Below are positions 25,014-33,538 of a stretch of 64,000 nt of DNA, one piece after another. Source of the stretch: JAUIAI01 sp045106815 (GTDB taxonomy: Bacteria > Pseudomonadota > Gammaproteobacteria > Burkholderiales > Burkholderiaceae_E); the NCBI GenBank assembly GCA_045106815.1, contig JBGCFG010000015.1, positions 62,001-126,000 on the forward strand, written 5' to 3'. The number at the start of each line of letters is the position of its first letter. Position 1 is the first letter of the stretch. The notes under the pieces are model-generated. The model had not been told where the DNA came from. It saw only the letters and a program-made list of their open reading frames with translations, and searched no databases. Made by a program: the position numbers and the translations under genes.

Positions 25014-25687
25014 GCCGGCACCGGCAGCTCGCGAATGCCACTACTCGCAGGAAAGTGTAGCCACTCGCGCGAGCTCTCTTTGAAAAAGCGCCGGCCATGC
25101 AATTGCTCCAATGCCAAACCGTACATATGAAAATTCAAAACGAGTGAATCAGGTTCGATATGAATCGAGTGCAGATCGTCGGGCATAAACGCGACGCCAC
25201 TGCCTTGTTCGACCACGTGGGAGCCGGTTTCGTGAACACTGCCGTCGATAGTGCGCTCGTATAGCTTGTTAAGCTCCTGACCCTCAATACCGACGATAAC
25301 CGCCCAGGTGGTGTGATCGTGCGCTGGCGTTGTCGTTCCCCCTTGACATAATTGAGCGTAAAGAGCGAAGCGATGATCCTCATCTTCGTTGAGCCGATAC
25401 AGCGCATTCGCTCGCCGACCCGGCGGCGCGATTGCGGGGAAGTCACTGACCGGAAACAAGTCATGCTGCGCGGCCAGGCTGAGTAAGACCTGCTTAATCT
25501 GTTCAAGCGCAGGCCGGGTCACACCGTAGTCAGACTCGATACGTCGAATCTGATCAACTGCCTCTGCCACGGCCACTTGCCGGGATCGCGCTCTTTGATT
25601 CGGTCTGTGATTCGATCTTTCATCCGCCTGTGCATCCACACCCTGGTTGGTTCTGCCCAGAGCTTCTACTGCAGGATTCGTCCCCAT
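25010..25687 (-). CDS. Cysteine dioxygenase-family cupin (thiol dioxygenase)
   Basis: 225 residues from the ATG at 25687, which has AAGGAG about 6 nt upstream; upstream codons in the same frame overlap the photolyase-like gene and are unlikely to be used. A cupin core carries the iron ligands: PAHDHTTWAVIVGIEG (two His) and DDLHSIHIEP (third His). This is the 3-His thiol dioxygenase pattern, giving cysteine sulfinate or, in relatives, the 3-mercaptopropionate product. The first 60 residues are charged and probably disordered. It is coupled to the rhodanese gene downstream. Confidence 0.82.
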   Translation of the reverse strand: MGTNPAVEALGRTNQGVDAQADERSNHRPNQRARSRQVAVAEAVDQIRRIESDYGVTRPALEQIKQVLLSLAAQHDLFPVSDFPAIAPPGRRANALYRLNEDEDHRFALYAQLCQGGTTTPAHDHTTWAVIVGIEGQELNKLYERTIDGSVHETGSHVVEQGSGVAFMPDDLHSIHIEPDSLVLNFHMYGLALEQLHGRRFFKESSREWLHFPASSGIRELPVPA

Positions 25688-25767
25688 ACCGCACTCCTTG
25701 GTTGCTCTGCACCTAGTGTGCCACGCATATTCAGTGCGATGGGCGGGCAAGCGCCCATACTGACAGC

Positions 25768-27027
25768 TCAGCCGACTAGCGATAACTCTCGCAGCAGGCG
25801 AGGAATCCTCTTTTTGAGTCCGAAAAAACCAGATTTCGCATAGGGCCACACAAACTGATCGAACGCCCGCTGCTCGCGATGCAACTCAAGCGTTGCCGGC
25901 AGCGTCCGCTCAAACTCGTTCAACGCATCCAAGGTGGGACCAATCGCGGCGTAGGCTGTGAGCAGATGCTGAACGTTCACGCGCTGGGCAATAGCTGGCA
26001 AGTCTGCAAACGAACATAATGCTGGCGCCGCGTCCACCCCGAAGTGCTCACCGCACCTTCGCACCGCGTCAGATATCGCGGCGGCGGCGGCGGCCTGCAC
26101 CATCTTGCTACGCCATTGCGTCTGGTTCGGGACAATTGGGTTGATGCCAACGATATAGGCTGGCTTTGCCGCGAGCATCCATTGCTCTGGGCTGCAATCT
26201 TCTTCGGTGATAACTAATAGACACGGTGCTGGCGGTGCAGGTTGGCAGACTTCCAGTGGCAATGGATCCGGCTTGCCGTCCGAAGGTAATGGCTCGGCAT
26301 TAGTCACGAGGCGATGGGCCGGATTGAACCGCCCCTGCGTATAACGGCTGATGTTTCCAGGCTTAGCCAGGTAGTGCTTGCCTACGGTATGCAGCCCGCC
26401 AACCCAACGCCACGACAGGGTATTTGACGCGGGGTCGCCATCGAGAAGATGCTGATAAAAAAACCATGCGCCCAACTGCCACGGTAAGTCGAGCGTAAAA
26501 ATCCAGATGCTCGCAAACCACATCCGGGCATGATTGTGTAGATAACCTGTTTCCGGCAACTCCTGCACCCACGCGTCCATGCAGTCAATGCCACTGTCGC
26601 CGGCAATCACCTGCTGGTAACGCTTTCCCAAGTCGCCATTGACAAACGCCTCTGATGAGAGAATTTCGCTCAAGTCAGCTAGGTAGTCGTACCAGACTTG
26701 CGGCCGCTGCTGCAGCCAGCCCTTAAAGTAGCCGCGCCAAAACACCTCTTGAATAAACTTCTCCGAAGCCTGCGGTGAGTGGCGGGCCAGCGCGCACTCA
26801 AGCACCTCATACTCGCTCACCAGGCGACGCCGAATCGCCGCAGATAAGAGCGACACATTGCGCCGTTGCGCCGGACCGAGATCTTCATTGCGATGCGCGC
26901 GGTAGTAGTGGGCCGCATCTGCTTGAAATTGCGTCAACCGCTTGAGGGCCGCCACGCGTGAGGTAGCCAGTTCCTGGTAAGCCAGGGGCGCCTGCTCAAA
27001 CAGATCATCAGGCTCATTTTGGCTCAT
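25768..27027 (-). CDS. Photolyase/cryptochrome-related FAD-binding protein with swapped domain order
   Basis: 419 residues from the ATG at 27027 (a TTG 18 bp earlier is less likely). The N-terminal two thirds match the photolyase FAD domain: EVFWRGYFKGWL, ETGYLHNHARMWFASIW, LDGDPASNTLSWRWVGG and RYTQGRF. A region without FAD motifs follows (about 265-419) and ends in FVWPYAKSGFFGLKKRIP; it looks like an alpha/beta antenna-type domain that in ordinary photolyases comes first. The gene overlaps the photolyase gene by 14 bp. Function may be DNA repair or light sensing. Confidence 0.72.
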   Translation of the reverse strand: MSQNEPDDLFEQAPLAYQELATSRVAALKRLTQFQADAAHYYRAHRNEDLGPAQRRNVSLLSAAIRRRLVSEYEVLECALARHSPQASEKFIQEVFWRGYFKGWLQQRPQVWYDYLADLSEILSSEAFVNGDLGKRYQQVIAGDSGIDCMDAWVQELPETGYLHNHARMWFASIWIFTLDLPWQLGAWFFYQHLLDGDPASNTLSWRWVGGLHTVGKHYLAKPGNISRYTQGRFNPAHRLVTNAEPLPSDGKPDPLPLEVCQPAPPAPCLLVITEEDCSPEQWMLAAKPAYIVGINPIVPNQTQWRSKMVQAAAAAAISDAVRRCGEHFGVDAAPALCSFADLPAIAQRVNVQHLLTAYAAIGPTLDALNEFERTLPATLELHREQRAFDQFVWPYAKSGFFGLKKRIPRLLRELSLVG

Positions 27028-28615
27028 TGGGCTTGGCTTCCTCAAACATTAGTGACAACTGATCTGGCTCGGCAGACGGACGACCTGATGCACGACCTGA
27101 TGGACGGGCACTTACTTGACCTGACCCATTTTTGGTCTGCTTGATACCGCTCTTGCGTGAGCCATGCTGCCGGGCGATTGATTTCGCCTGTGTGCGAAAC
27201 GGCAATGAGTCTCGCACCCCCCAAATCAAATCACGGGCGCGCCGCGCGCTTTTGACCGGATCAACAATCACCATGGGGTAGTGTTTGTCGAGCACCGAAC
27301 CAGCACGATGCCACCGCCAGGGCTGGTGCAGAAACTCATCGGGTACGTCTATCAGCTCAGGTAGCCAGCGGCGCGTAAAAGAGCCAGTGGGGTCCTGGTC
27401 CATCCCTTGTTTAATCGGGTTGTACATCCGCACGATGTTGATACCCGTCGTGCCCGATTGCATCTGCACCTGAGACCAGTGGATGCCCGGCTCATAGTCG
27501 GTAAAGCGCCGCGCAAGATGCTCCCCGCTTGCGCGCCACGGCAGCCACAACTGAAAACTCGCAATCGACATCAACATGGCGCGCATGCGGAAGTTAATCC
27601 AACCAGTCTCATTCAAGCAGCGCATGCACGCATCAACAAATGGTAGGCCAGTCTCGCCTTTCTCCCACGCATTCAGGCGCGCGCGGTCAGGTTCTACCGG
27701 CCACATATCGTCATACGCGCGATGCAGATTTCGGAACTCCAACGCCGGTTCATCTTCCAGCTTTTGGATGAAATGGTCCCGCCAATGCAACCTTGCATTA
27801 AACGACTTCATGGATCCGCGCCAACCACCGATCGAGCCTGAAACCGATTTGAGCTCATGCTGCCGCGCCCAGGTGGCGTGAGATGTCTGGCGCATGGAGA
27901 TGGTGCCAAACGCAAGATGCGGGGACAGGCGAGAGCAATGCGCAGCTGCCGGCTCCGGAGAAGCCATTGCCTTACGATAGGGCTCTCCGCGTTCGGTCAG
28001 AAAGCTCATCAAGAGCGAATTGGCTCTGGTCGAGCCGCCCTTTTGTCTGCCAGGACATGGATCGGGCGCAAGACCCAGATCAGCGGCCGAGGGAATCTGG
28101 CCCAGCTCCACATGACTGAGTGGGCTCAGATTCGGCTCTGGTGCCTCATCTGCCGCCATAAACCTATCCCAGCGCCGCGCCCAGCCATCACGCGTTTTGA
28201 GACGGCGAATCGTGCCCGATTGCCGATACTCATCCCAGGGCAAGCCCACCGAACGCGCCCACTCCCCAACCGCCAGATCGCGCTGGTAGGTAAAACCGTT
28301 GCCGGTTTCTTCATGAGAGTGCATCGCACTAAAGTCGAACGCCTGATGCAAGGCCTGAAGCACAGGCACTACTTCCCCGACTCGAACAACCAGCGGCTGC
28401 CCGCATTGCGCGAGTGCATCACGGAGTACCGCTAGTGATTCTGCGATGAACGCCCAGTGTCGCGCCGATGCATCGGGCAGTTGCCACAACGCTGGCTCGA
28501 CAATATAAAGCGGAAAAACAGGCCCCCGGGCAGCCGCCGCCGCAAGCGCGGCATGGTCACCCGTGCGCAGGTCTCTTTTGAACCAAACAAGTTGCAGTGC
28601 AGAGGCGGATGGCAT
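27014..28615 (-). CDS. Deoxyribodipyrimidine photolyase / cryptochrome family protein
   Basis: 533 residues. The N-terminal antenna-type domain starts LVWFKRDLRTGDHAAL (about 9-24). The FAD-binding helical domain contains RLSPHLAFGTISMRQ, LHWRDHFIQKLED, GLPFVDACMRCLNETGWINFRMRAM and QSGTTGINIVRMYNP. This order is that of class I-like photolyases that use light and FADH- to split pyrimidine dimers. The C-terminus (about 475-533) is a low-complexity Lys/Arg/Ser/Gly tail (RPSGRASGRPSAEP) that may aid DNA binding. It leads a minus-strand pair with the permuted photolyase relative. Confidence 0.88.
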   Translation of the reverse strand: MPSASALQLVWFKRDLRTGDHAALAAAAARGPVFPLYIVEPALWQLPDASARHWAFIAESLAVLRDALAQCGQPLVVRVGEVVPVLQALHQAFDFSAMHSHEETGNGFTYQRDLAVGEWARSVGLPWDEYRQSGTIRRLKTRDGWARRWDRFMAADEAPEPNLSPLSHVELGQIPSAADLGLAPDPCPGRQKGGSTRANSLLMSFLTERGEPYRKAMASPEPAAAHCSRLSPHLAFGTISMRQTSHATWARQHELKSVSGSIGGWRGSMKSFNARLHWRDHFIQKLEDEPALEFRNLHRAYDDMWPVEPDRARLNAWEKGETGLPFVDACMRCLNETGWINFRMRAMLMSIASFQLWLPWRASGEHLARRFTDYEPGIHWSQVQMQSGTTGINIVRMYNPIKQGMDQDPTGSFTRRWLPELIDVPDEFLHQPWRWHRAGSVLDKHYPMVIVDPVKSARRARDLIWGVRDSLPFRTQAKSIARQHGSRKSGIKQTKNGSGQVSARPSGRASGRPSAEPDQLSLMFEEAKPNEPK

Positions 28616-28903
28616 GGAGATTATTAGACGACTGATTAGGCGCTTGCATTTGCTTTACAAGGGCGGGCGTTGAATTGACCTGATGAAGCGGTCGCTCATA
28701 GCTACCGGCTGCAAAGTATGCCTGCCAGAGGCCAGGCGCCAGGCTCTATAACCCTTCCACCGCACCGTCGATTAGAAGGCCGCTGGCAGCGCGAGCCATT
28801 TCCGTTAGCGGATCGCGCTTAGCAGACCGCGCCTGGCAGACCGGTTACACTCAAATACATACGACGAGCCCCACTGCCGTCTAATAATTAGGAGAGACAA
28901 GGT
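28616..28903. other. Divergent intergenic region between photolyase and acyl-CoA synthetase genes
   Basis: 288 bp with divergent starts at both ends. The acyl-CoA synthetase side has AGGAGAG about 10 nt before its ATG. The middle contains GC-rich partial repeats of the GGCGC/GGCAG kind (about 28720-28850) but no clear inverted repeat. I see no gene here. Confidence 0.5.
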
Positions 28904-30541
28904 ATGAACTTCGACGCAGTTAACCGCGAGTATTCTCACGCCCGCGAGCACTTCACGTTGTCGATGCCTGAGCACTATAACTTTGCGTATGACGTCATTG
29001 ATCGAATAGCCAGCGAAAGCGACGGCACAGCGGTCATCGCGATGAGTCGTAATGGCGAAGATATTCGGCATGTCGCCTACAGTGATCTGGCGGCAGACTC
29101 AAGCCGGTTTGCGAATGCTTTGTTCGCCCTGGGCTTGAAGCCGGGTGACCATGCCTGCGTGGTGATTGGCCGTATCCCGGCGTGGTACACCGTTTTGTTC
29201 GGCTGTATGAAAGCAGGTGTCGTGTCAATGCCGGGCACGAACCTGCTCACGGGTAAAGACATTGCCTATCGCATTAATCGTGCACGCGCCCGCATGGTCG
29301 TGGTGACGCCCGAGCATTGCGACAAGATCAATGCGATTCGAGCCGAATGCCCCACCTTGGAGCACCTTATTACGGTGGGCGAGGCGCCGGCTGGCTGGGA
29401 ATCTCTTGAAGCCCTTTGCGCGCAACAAGCGCCCGAGATTCCGACCGAGAAACGACTCAACACCCGTAGCACTGACCCAATGATGGCCTACTTCACCTCG
29501 GGCACAACGTCGCTCCCCAAGATGGTGCCGCGCGACTTTGGCTATGGATTGGCTCAGGTCGTCACAGGCCTGTTCTGGATCGATAACCGTGAAGGTGATG
29601 TTCATTGGACACTCACCGACACGGGCTGGGCGAAAGCGGCCTGGGGCATGTTGTTTGCTCAGTTCACTCTCAAGTCCCCCATCGTTCTTTACGATGGCGA
29701 GGGGGCGTTTGATGCGGACTTTCACCTGCGCATGATCGCCAAGCTCAAGGTGAAGACCTTTTGCGCCCCACCAACTGTTTATCGGCTTTTTGCCCAGCTG
29801 CCCCTGGAGAACTACGACCTATCCAGCATTCGGCGCTCACTGTCCGCCGGTGAGCCACTGAACCCGGAGGTGATCCGGGTATGGGAGAAAGCCACCGGCA
29901 CCGTGATTGCTGATGGTTACGGACAGACCGAAACGGTCAATATTGTCGGCAACTTCCCCAACGTCGAAGTTCGCTATGGCTCTATGGGGCAGGCGGTTCC
30001 CGGTTTTGACATAGACGTGGTTGATGACCACGGCGAGCGCCTGCCTACAGGCGAAGTCGGACATATTGCAATCAAGCTCTCCGACCCCTGGCCGGCAGGT
30101 TTGTTCCATGGCTATCAGACAGATGACGATCCCGACATGCGATCCTTCCATGATGGCTGGTATTTCACTGGCGATACTGCCAGTCGCGATGAAGACGGAT
30201 ACTTCTGGTTTGTCGGACGGGCAGACGATCTGATCAGCTCAGCGGGCTACCGGATCAGCCCGTTTGAGGTTGAAAGCTCCTTGCTTGAGCATCCGGCTGT
30301 GGCCGAAAGCGCGGTGGTTGGCAAGCCCGACGCAACCCGAGGCGAAATTGTGAAAGCGTTTATTACGCTCGCCAGCGGGTATAGCCCGAGTGATGCACTG
30401 GTTGAAGAAATTCAGACTTTCTGCAAAAGCCACACCGCGCCCTACAAATACCCGCGTGAAATTGAATTTGTCGACAGTCTGCCAAAAACGATTTCCGGCA
30501 AGATCAGACGAGTCGAGTTGCGCGGTCGAGATGCTGACTAA
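28904..30541 (+). CDS. AMP-dependent acyl-CoA synthetase (medium-chain/MACS-like)
   Basis: 545 residues. It has the ANL-family P-loop YFTSGTTSLPKMV near 196-208, WTLTDTGWAKAAWG typical of the MACS subgroup, the adenine motif DGYGQTET, WYFTGDTASRD, the hinge VGRADDLISSAGYRISPFEVE and the end PKTISGKIRRVELR. It activates a medium-chain or aromatic carboxylic acid to the acyl-CoA through an acyl-AMP. An AGGAGAG site precedes the start. No other gene of a fatty-acid pathway is adjacent, so the acid is unknown. Confidence 0.87.
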   Translation: MNFDAVNREYSHAREHFTLSMPEHYNFAYDVIDRIASESDGTAVIAMSRNGEDIRHVAYSDLAADSSRFANALFALGLKPGDHACVVIGRIPAWYTVLFGCMKAGVVSMPGTNLLTGKDIAYRINRARARMVVVTPEHCDKINAIRAECPTLEHLITVGEAPAGWESLEALCAQQAPEIPTEKRLNTRSTDPMMAYFTSGTTSLPKMVPRDFGYGLAQVVTGLFWIDNREGDVHWTLTDTGWAKAAWGMLFAQFTLKSPIVLYDGEGAFDADFHLRMIAKLKVKTFCAPPTVYRLFAQLPLENYDLSSIRRSLSAGEPLNPEVIRVWEKATGTVIADGYGQTETVNIVGNFPNVEVRYGSMGQAVPGFDIDVVDDHGERLPTGEVGHIAIKLSDPWPAGLFHGYQTDDDPDMRSFHDGWYFTGDTASRDEDGYFWFVGRADDLISSAGYRISPFEVESSLLEHPAVAESAVVGKPDATRGEIVKAFITLASGYSPSDALVEEIQTFCKSHTAPYKYPREIEFVDSLPKTISGKIRRVELRGRDAD

Positions 30542-30576
30542 GGCTTGATAATGAGGCTCGAACCTGGCGATACTGC

Positions 30577-31773
30577 TCAGTACCGTTCTCGAATGTAATC
30601 TGACAAGCGCGCCACGGCATCGCGCAGAGTTGGATGGGACACCCCAAAGCAAAGTCTCATCCAACCTTCTCCCTGCGGACTAAACGCCGCGCCGGGTGCG
30701 AGTCCAATACCTGCTTTGTCCAGGATATCAAAGGCCACTGCCCGGCTATCGGTCATGCCGGCCAATGAGAAGAAAAGATAAAACGCCCCTTGAGGCGGTA
30801 CAAATCGAACACCCGGCACGCTTGAGAAAGCATCGCAGATAATGTCCCGCCCAACCTGACATTGCTCACCCATACGCTTTACGTGCGCATCGCCGTCTCG
30901 CAGCGCCGCAATCGCTGCATGTTGAACAAAAGTTGTTGCTCCTGTTGAGCCATACTGCATCAGGTTGTCATAGACGCTACCCAGCGCAGCCGGCGCCAGG
31001 GCCCAGCCAAGCCGCCACCCCGTCATGGACCAGTTCTTGGAAAGCGTATTGCAAATCACAACCTGATCGTGCGGGTCAATGAGGTCGATCATGGACGGCG
31101 CTTTGCCAGTGCCGTCGTAAACAAGCCGGCCATACACCTCATCAGAGATCAGCCAGAGTCCGCGATCACGGCAGACATCGAGAATCTGCTGCATCTCTTC
31201 ACGAGACATCATCCAGCCAGTTGGATTGGCCGGGGAGTTAATGAAGACTATCTTCGTTTTTGGAGTGATTGCCTCAATGAGTAAGTTCAGATCGAGCTGC
31301 CAGCCGCGCTGGTCGTCAAAACTCATGGGCACGGTGACTGGCACACCGCGTGCAATCTTGGTTGCCTCAAGAATATTGGGCCAGATCGGCACCGGAATCA
31401 GCACCTCATCGCCAGGCTCACAGAGCGCCAACAATGTCTGAGACAAAGCCTGCATGCCCCCTACCGTGACGGTAATACGGTCAGCCTCGACAGGCTTTTG
31501 GTAGATGCGCTGATAGTAAGCGGCGATCTCCTCGCGGCAAGCCGGTACGCCTTGAGACAAGGTGTAGCGTGTGTGACCCGCCTCCATCGCCTGCCGGGCG
31601 GCGTCAAGAATAAAGTCAGGGGTCGGTTCGTCAGACTCACCGGCATAAAGCCGAATCGCCCCGTCCTGGGCCATCGTCTTTGCCGCGATTTCAAGGATCT
31701 GGCTGTCATGAACCTGCAGTGTCTGAGGCGCCACGCTCTTCAGTAAACGATCCGCGCTGTCTTTTTGATCCAT
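30577..31773 (-). CDS. Class I/II PLP-dependent aminotransferase
   Basis: 398 residues from the ATG at 31773 (a GGGACGG site lies upstream). Fold-type I features: SPANPTGWMMSREEM, LISDEVYGRLVYDG and the PLP lysine in CNTLSKNWSMTGWRLGWA; an Arg near FGVS would bind the substrate carboxylate. Family members transfer the amino group between amino acids and 2-oxo acids. It is divergent from the branched-chain-type ABC operon by only 44 bp, so the two may be co-regulated and act on the same amino acid. It converges with the acyl-CoA synthetase gene. Confidence 0.87.
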   Translation of the reverse strand: MDQKDSADRLLKSVAPQTLQVHDSQILEIAAKTMAQDGAIRLYAGESDEPTPDFILDAARQAMEAGHTRYTLSQGVPACREEIAAYYQRIYQKPVEADRITVTVGGMQALSQTLLALCEPGDEVLIPVPIWPNILEATKIARGVPVTVPMSFDDQRGWQLDLNLLIEAITPKTKIVFINSPANPTGWMMSREEMQQILDVCRDRGLWLISDEVYGRLVYDGTGKAPSMIDLIDPHDQVVICNTLSKNWSMTGWRLGWALAPAALGSVYDNLMQYGSTGATTFVQHAAIAALRDGDAHVKRMGEQCQVGRDIICDAFSSVPGVRFVPPQGAFYLFFSLAGMTDSRAVAFDILDKAGIGLAPGAAFSPQGEGWMRLCFGVSHPTLRDAVARLSDYIRERY

Positions 31774-31817
31774 GCCCCGTCCCTTACAATGGCCGATTCT
31801 CACCCACGCCACCCCAT

Positions 31818-32522
31818 ATGAGTTTTCTCACCGGGCAGCACATGACCGGCGGCTACGCCGGCGCTGACATTCTGCATGACTGCACCATTGCCGTCGACAA
31901 AGGTGAAATCGCAGTCATCGTTGGCCCCAACGGCGCTGGCAAGTCCACAGCAATGAAAGCCGTCTTTGGCATGTTGAACCTGCGCGAAGGTCAAGTGCTA
32001 CTCGGTGACAAAGACATTACCCACCTGAGCCCGGAGCAGAGAGTGCTTGAGGGCATGGCGTTTGTTCCTCAAACCAACAACGTCTTCAGAGGCATGACCG
32101 TCCTCGAAAATCTCGAGATGGGCGCGTTTGTGCGAACGGACGATATCTCGCAAACACTTGAACAGGTCTTTGAACTATTCCCGGTACTGCACGAGAAAAG
32201 GCGCCAACCGGCAGGCGAGTTGTCTGGTGGCCAGCGTCAGCAGGTTGCAGTCGGGCGAGCGCTCATGACTCAGCCAAGCGTGCTCATGCTCGATGAACCG
32301 ACCGCCGGTGTCTCCCCGATTGTGATGGATGAGTTGTTTGATCGCATTCTCGAAATCAGAGCAACCGGCATTGCCATTTTGATGGTGGAACAAAACGCCC
32401 GCCAGGCTCTGAATATTGCCGACCATGGTTATGTCCTGGTGTCCGGGGCTAACCGGTTTACCGATACCGGGACGGCATTGCTTGCCAACCCCGACGTTCG
32501 CAAGTCATTCCTGGGGGGCTGA
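31818..32522 (+). CDS. Branched-chain amino acid-type ABC transporter ATP-binding protein (LivF type)
   Basis: 234 residues from the ATG at 31818; a longer frame to 31680 would run through the divergent aminotransferase gene. It shows Walker A GPNGAGKST, VPQTNNVFRGMTV (Q-loop), LSGGQRQQVAVGRAL and Walker B VLMLDEPTAGVSP, ending VRKSFLGG as LivF proteins do. It drives import with the permeases that follow 2 bp downstream. The usual second ATPase (LivG) and the binding protein (LivK) are not in this window. Confidence 0.88.
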   Translation: MSFLTGQHMTGGYAGADILHDCTIAVDKGEIAVIVGPNGAGKSTAMKAVFGMLNLREGQVLLGDKDITHLSPEQRVLEGMAFVPQTNNVFRGMTVLENLEMGAFVRTDDISQTLEQVFELFPVLHEKRRQPAGELSGGQRQQVAVGRALMTQPSVLMLDEPTAGVSPIVMDELFDRILEIRATGIAILMVEQNARQALNIADHGYVLVSGANRFTDTGTALLANPDVRKSFLGG

Positions 32523-32524
32523 GC

Positions 32525-33538
32525 GTGACTGACATCCTTAACGCGCTGGCCATTCTGGGCAACTTTGTGATTGTCCCAGGGCTCACCTACGGGTCGCAGC
32601 TTGCGCTCGGCGCGCTTGGCGCAACCCTGGTGTTTGGCATCTTGCGCTTTTCCAACTTTGCTCACGGCGACATGATGGCCTTCGGGACGATGATCACCAT
32701 CCTTGTCACCTGGTGGTTGCAGTCAATGGGGGTCAGCATTAAACCGCTGCCCAGCGCCCTGCTCGCCCTGCCGGTCGGCATATTTGTCGCGGCACTATTG
32801 GCCTTGCTCACCGACCGCACCATCTATCGCTATTACCGCCAGCAAAAGAGTCGACCAATCACATTTGTCATTGCGTCAGTCGGCGTGATGTTCATCATGA
32901 ACGGATTGGTGCGATTCATCATTGGGCCCGGCGATCAGCGCTTTAATGATGGCGAGCGTTTCATCTTTAATGTGCGTGAATTCAAAGCCTTCACTGGACT
33001 GGCTGAAGGCGTCGGCCTGAGGTGGTCTCAGGGCATTACCATCGTGGTTGCCATCCTCGTTGTGGTTGCACTCTTTTGGTTCTTGCAACGAACACGAACT
33101 GGCAAGTCCATGCGCGCGTTCTCTGACAATGAAGATCTTGCCCTCTTGTCTGGCATTAATCCGGACCGAGTCGTGATGGTGACCTGGATACTCGCTGCCG
33201 CACTCGCCACGATTGCCGGCGTGTTGTACGGGCTCGACAAAAGCTTCAAACCGTTCACCTACTTCCAGTTGCTGCTGCCGATTTTCGCAGCTGCCATCGT
33301 AGGCGGCATAGGTCAGCCGCTTGGTGCAATTGCGGGCGGCTATGTGATCGCTTTCTCGGAAGTCACCATTACCTTCGCGTACAAGCAAGTCTTACGCTAC
33401 GCACTGCCGGAAGACTGGGCGCCAGAAGGACTCACGCAGCTCCTGTCCACTGACTACAAATTTGCGATTTCGTTTGTCATTTTGGTGGTTGTACTCCTGA
33501 TTCGACCCACAGGCATCTTCCGCGGGAGAGTGTTTTGA
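32525..33538 (+). CDS. Branched-chain amino acid-type ABC permease (LivH type)
   Basis: 337 residues with about eight membrane spans. LivH-like landmarks: an N-terminal LTYGSQLALGALGATLVFGILRFSN-type region, FAHGDMMAFG, RTRTGKSMRAFSDNEDLA (cytoplasmic coupling loop) and AAIVGGIGQPLGAIAGG. It forms the transport pore with LivM. It starts 2 bp after livF and its stop overlaps the TTG start of the next permease, so the three genes are translationally linked. Confidence 0.88.
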   Translation: MTDILNALAILGNFVIVPGLTYGSQLALGALGATLVFGILRFSNFAHGDMMAFGTMITILVTWWLQSMGVSIKPLPSALLALPVGIFVAALLALLTDRTIYRYYRQQKSRPITFVIASVGVMFIMNGLVRFIIGPGDQRFNDGERFIFNVREFKAFTGLAEGVGLRWSQGITIVVAILVVVALFWFLQRTRTGKSMRAFSDNEDLALLSGINPDRVVMVTWILAAALATIAGVLYGLDKSFKPFTYFQLLLPIFAAAIVGGIGQPLGAIAGGYVIAFSEVTITFAYKQVLRYALPEDWAPEGLTQLLSTDYKFAISFVILVVVLLIRPTGIFRGRVF

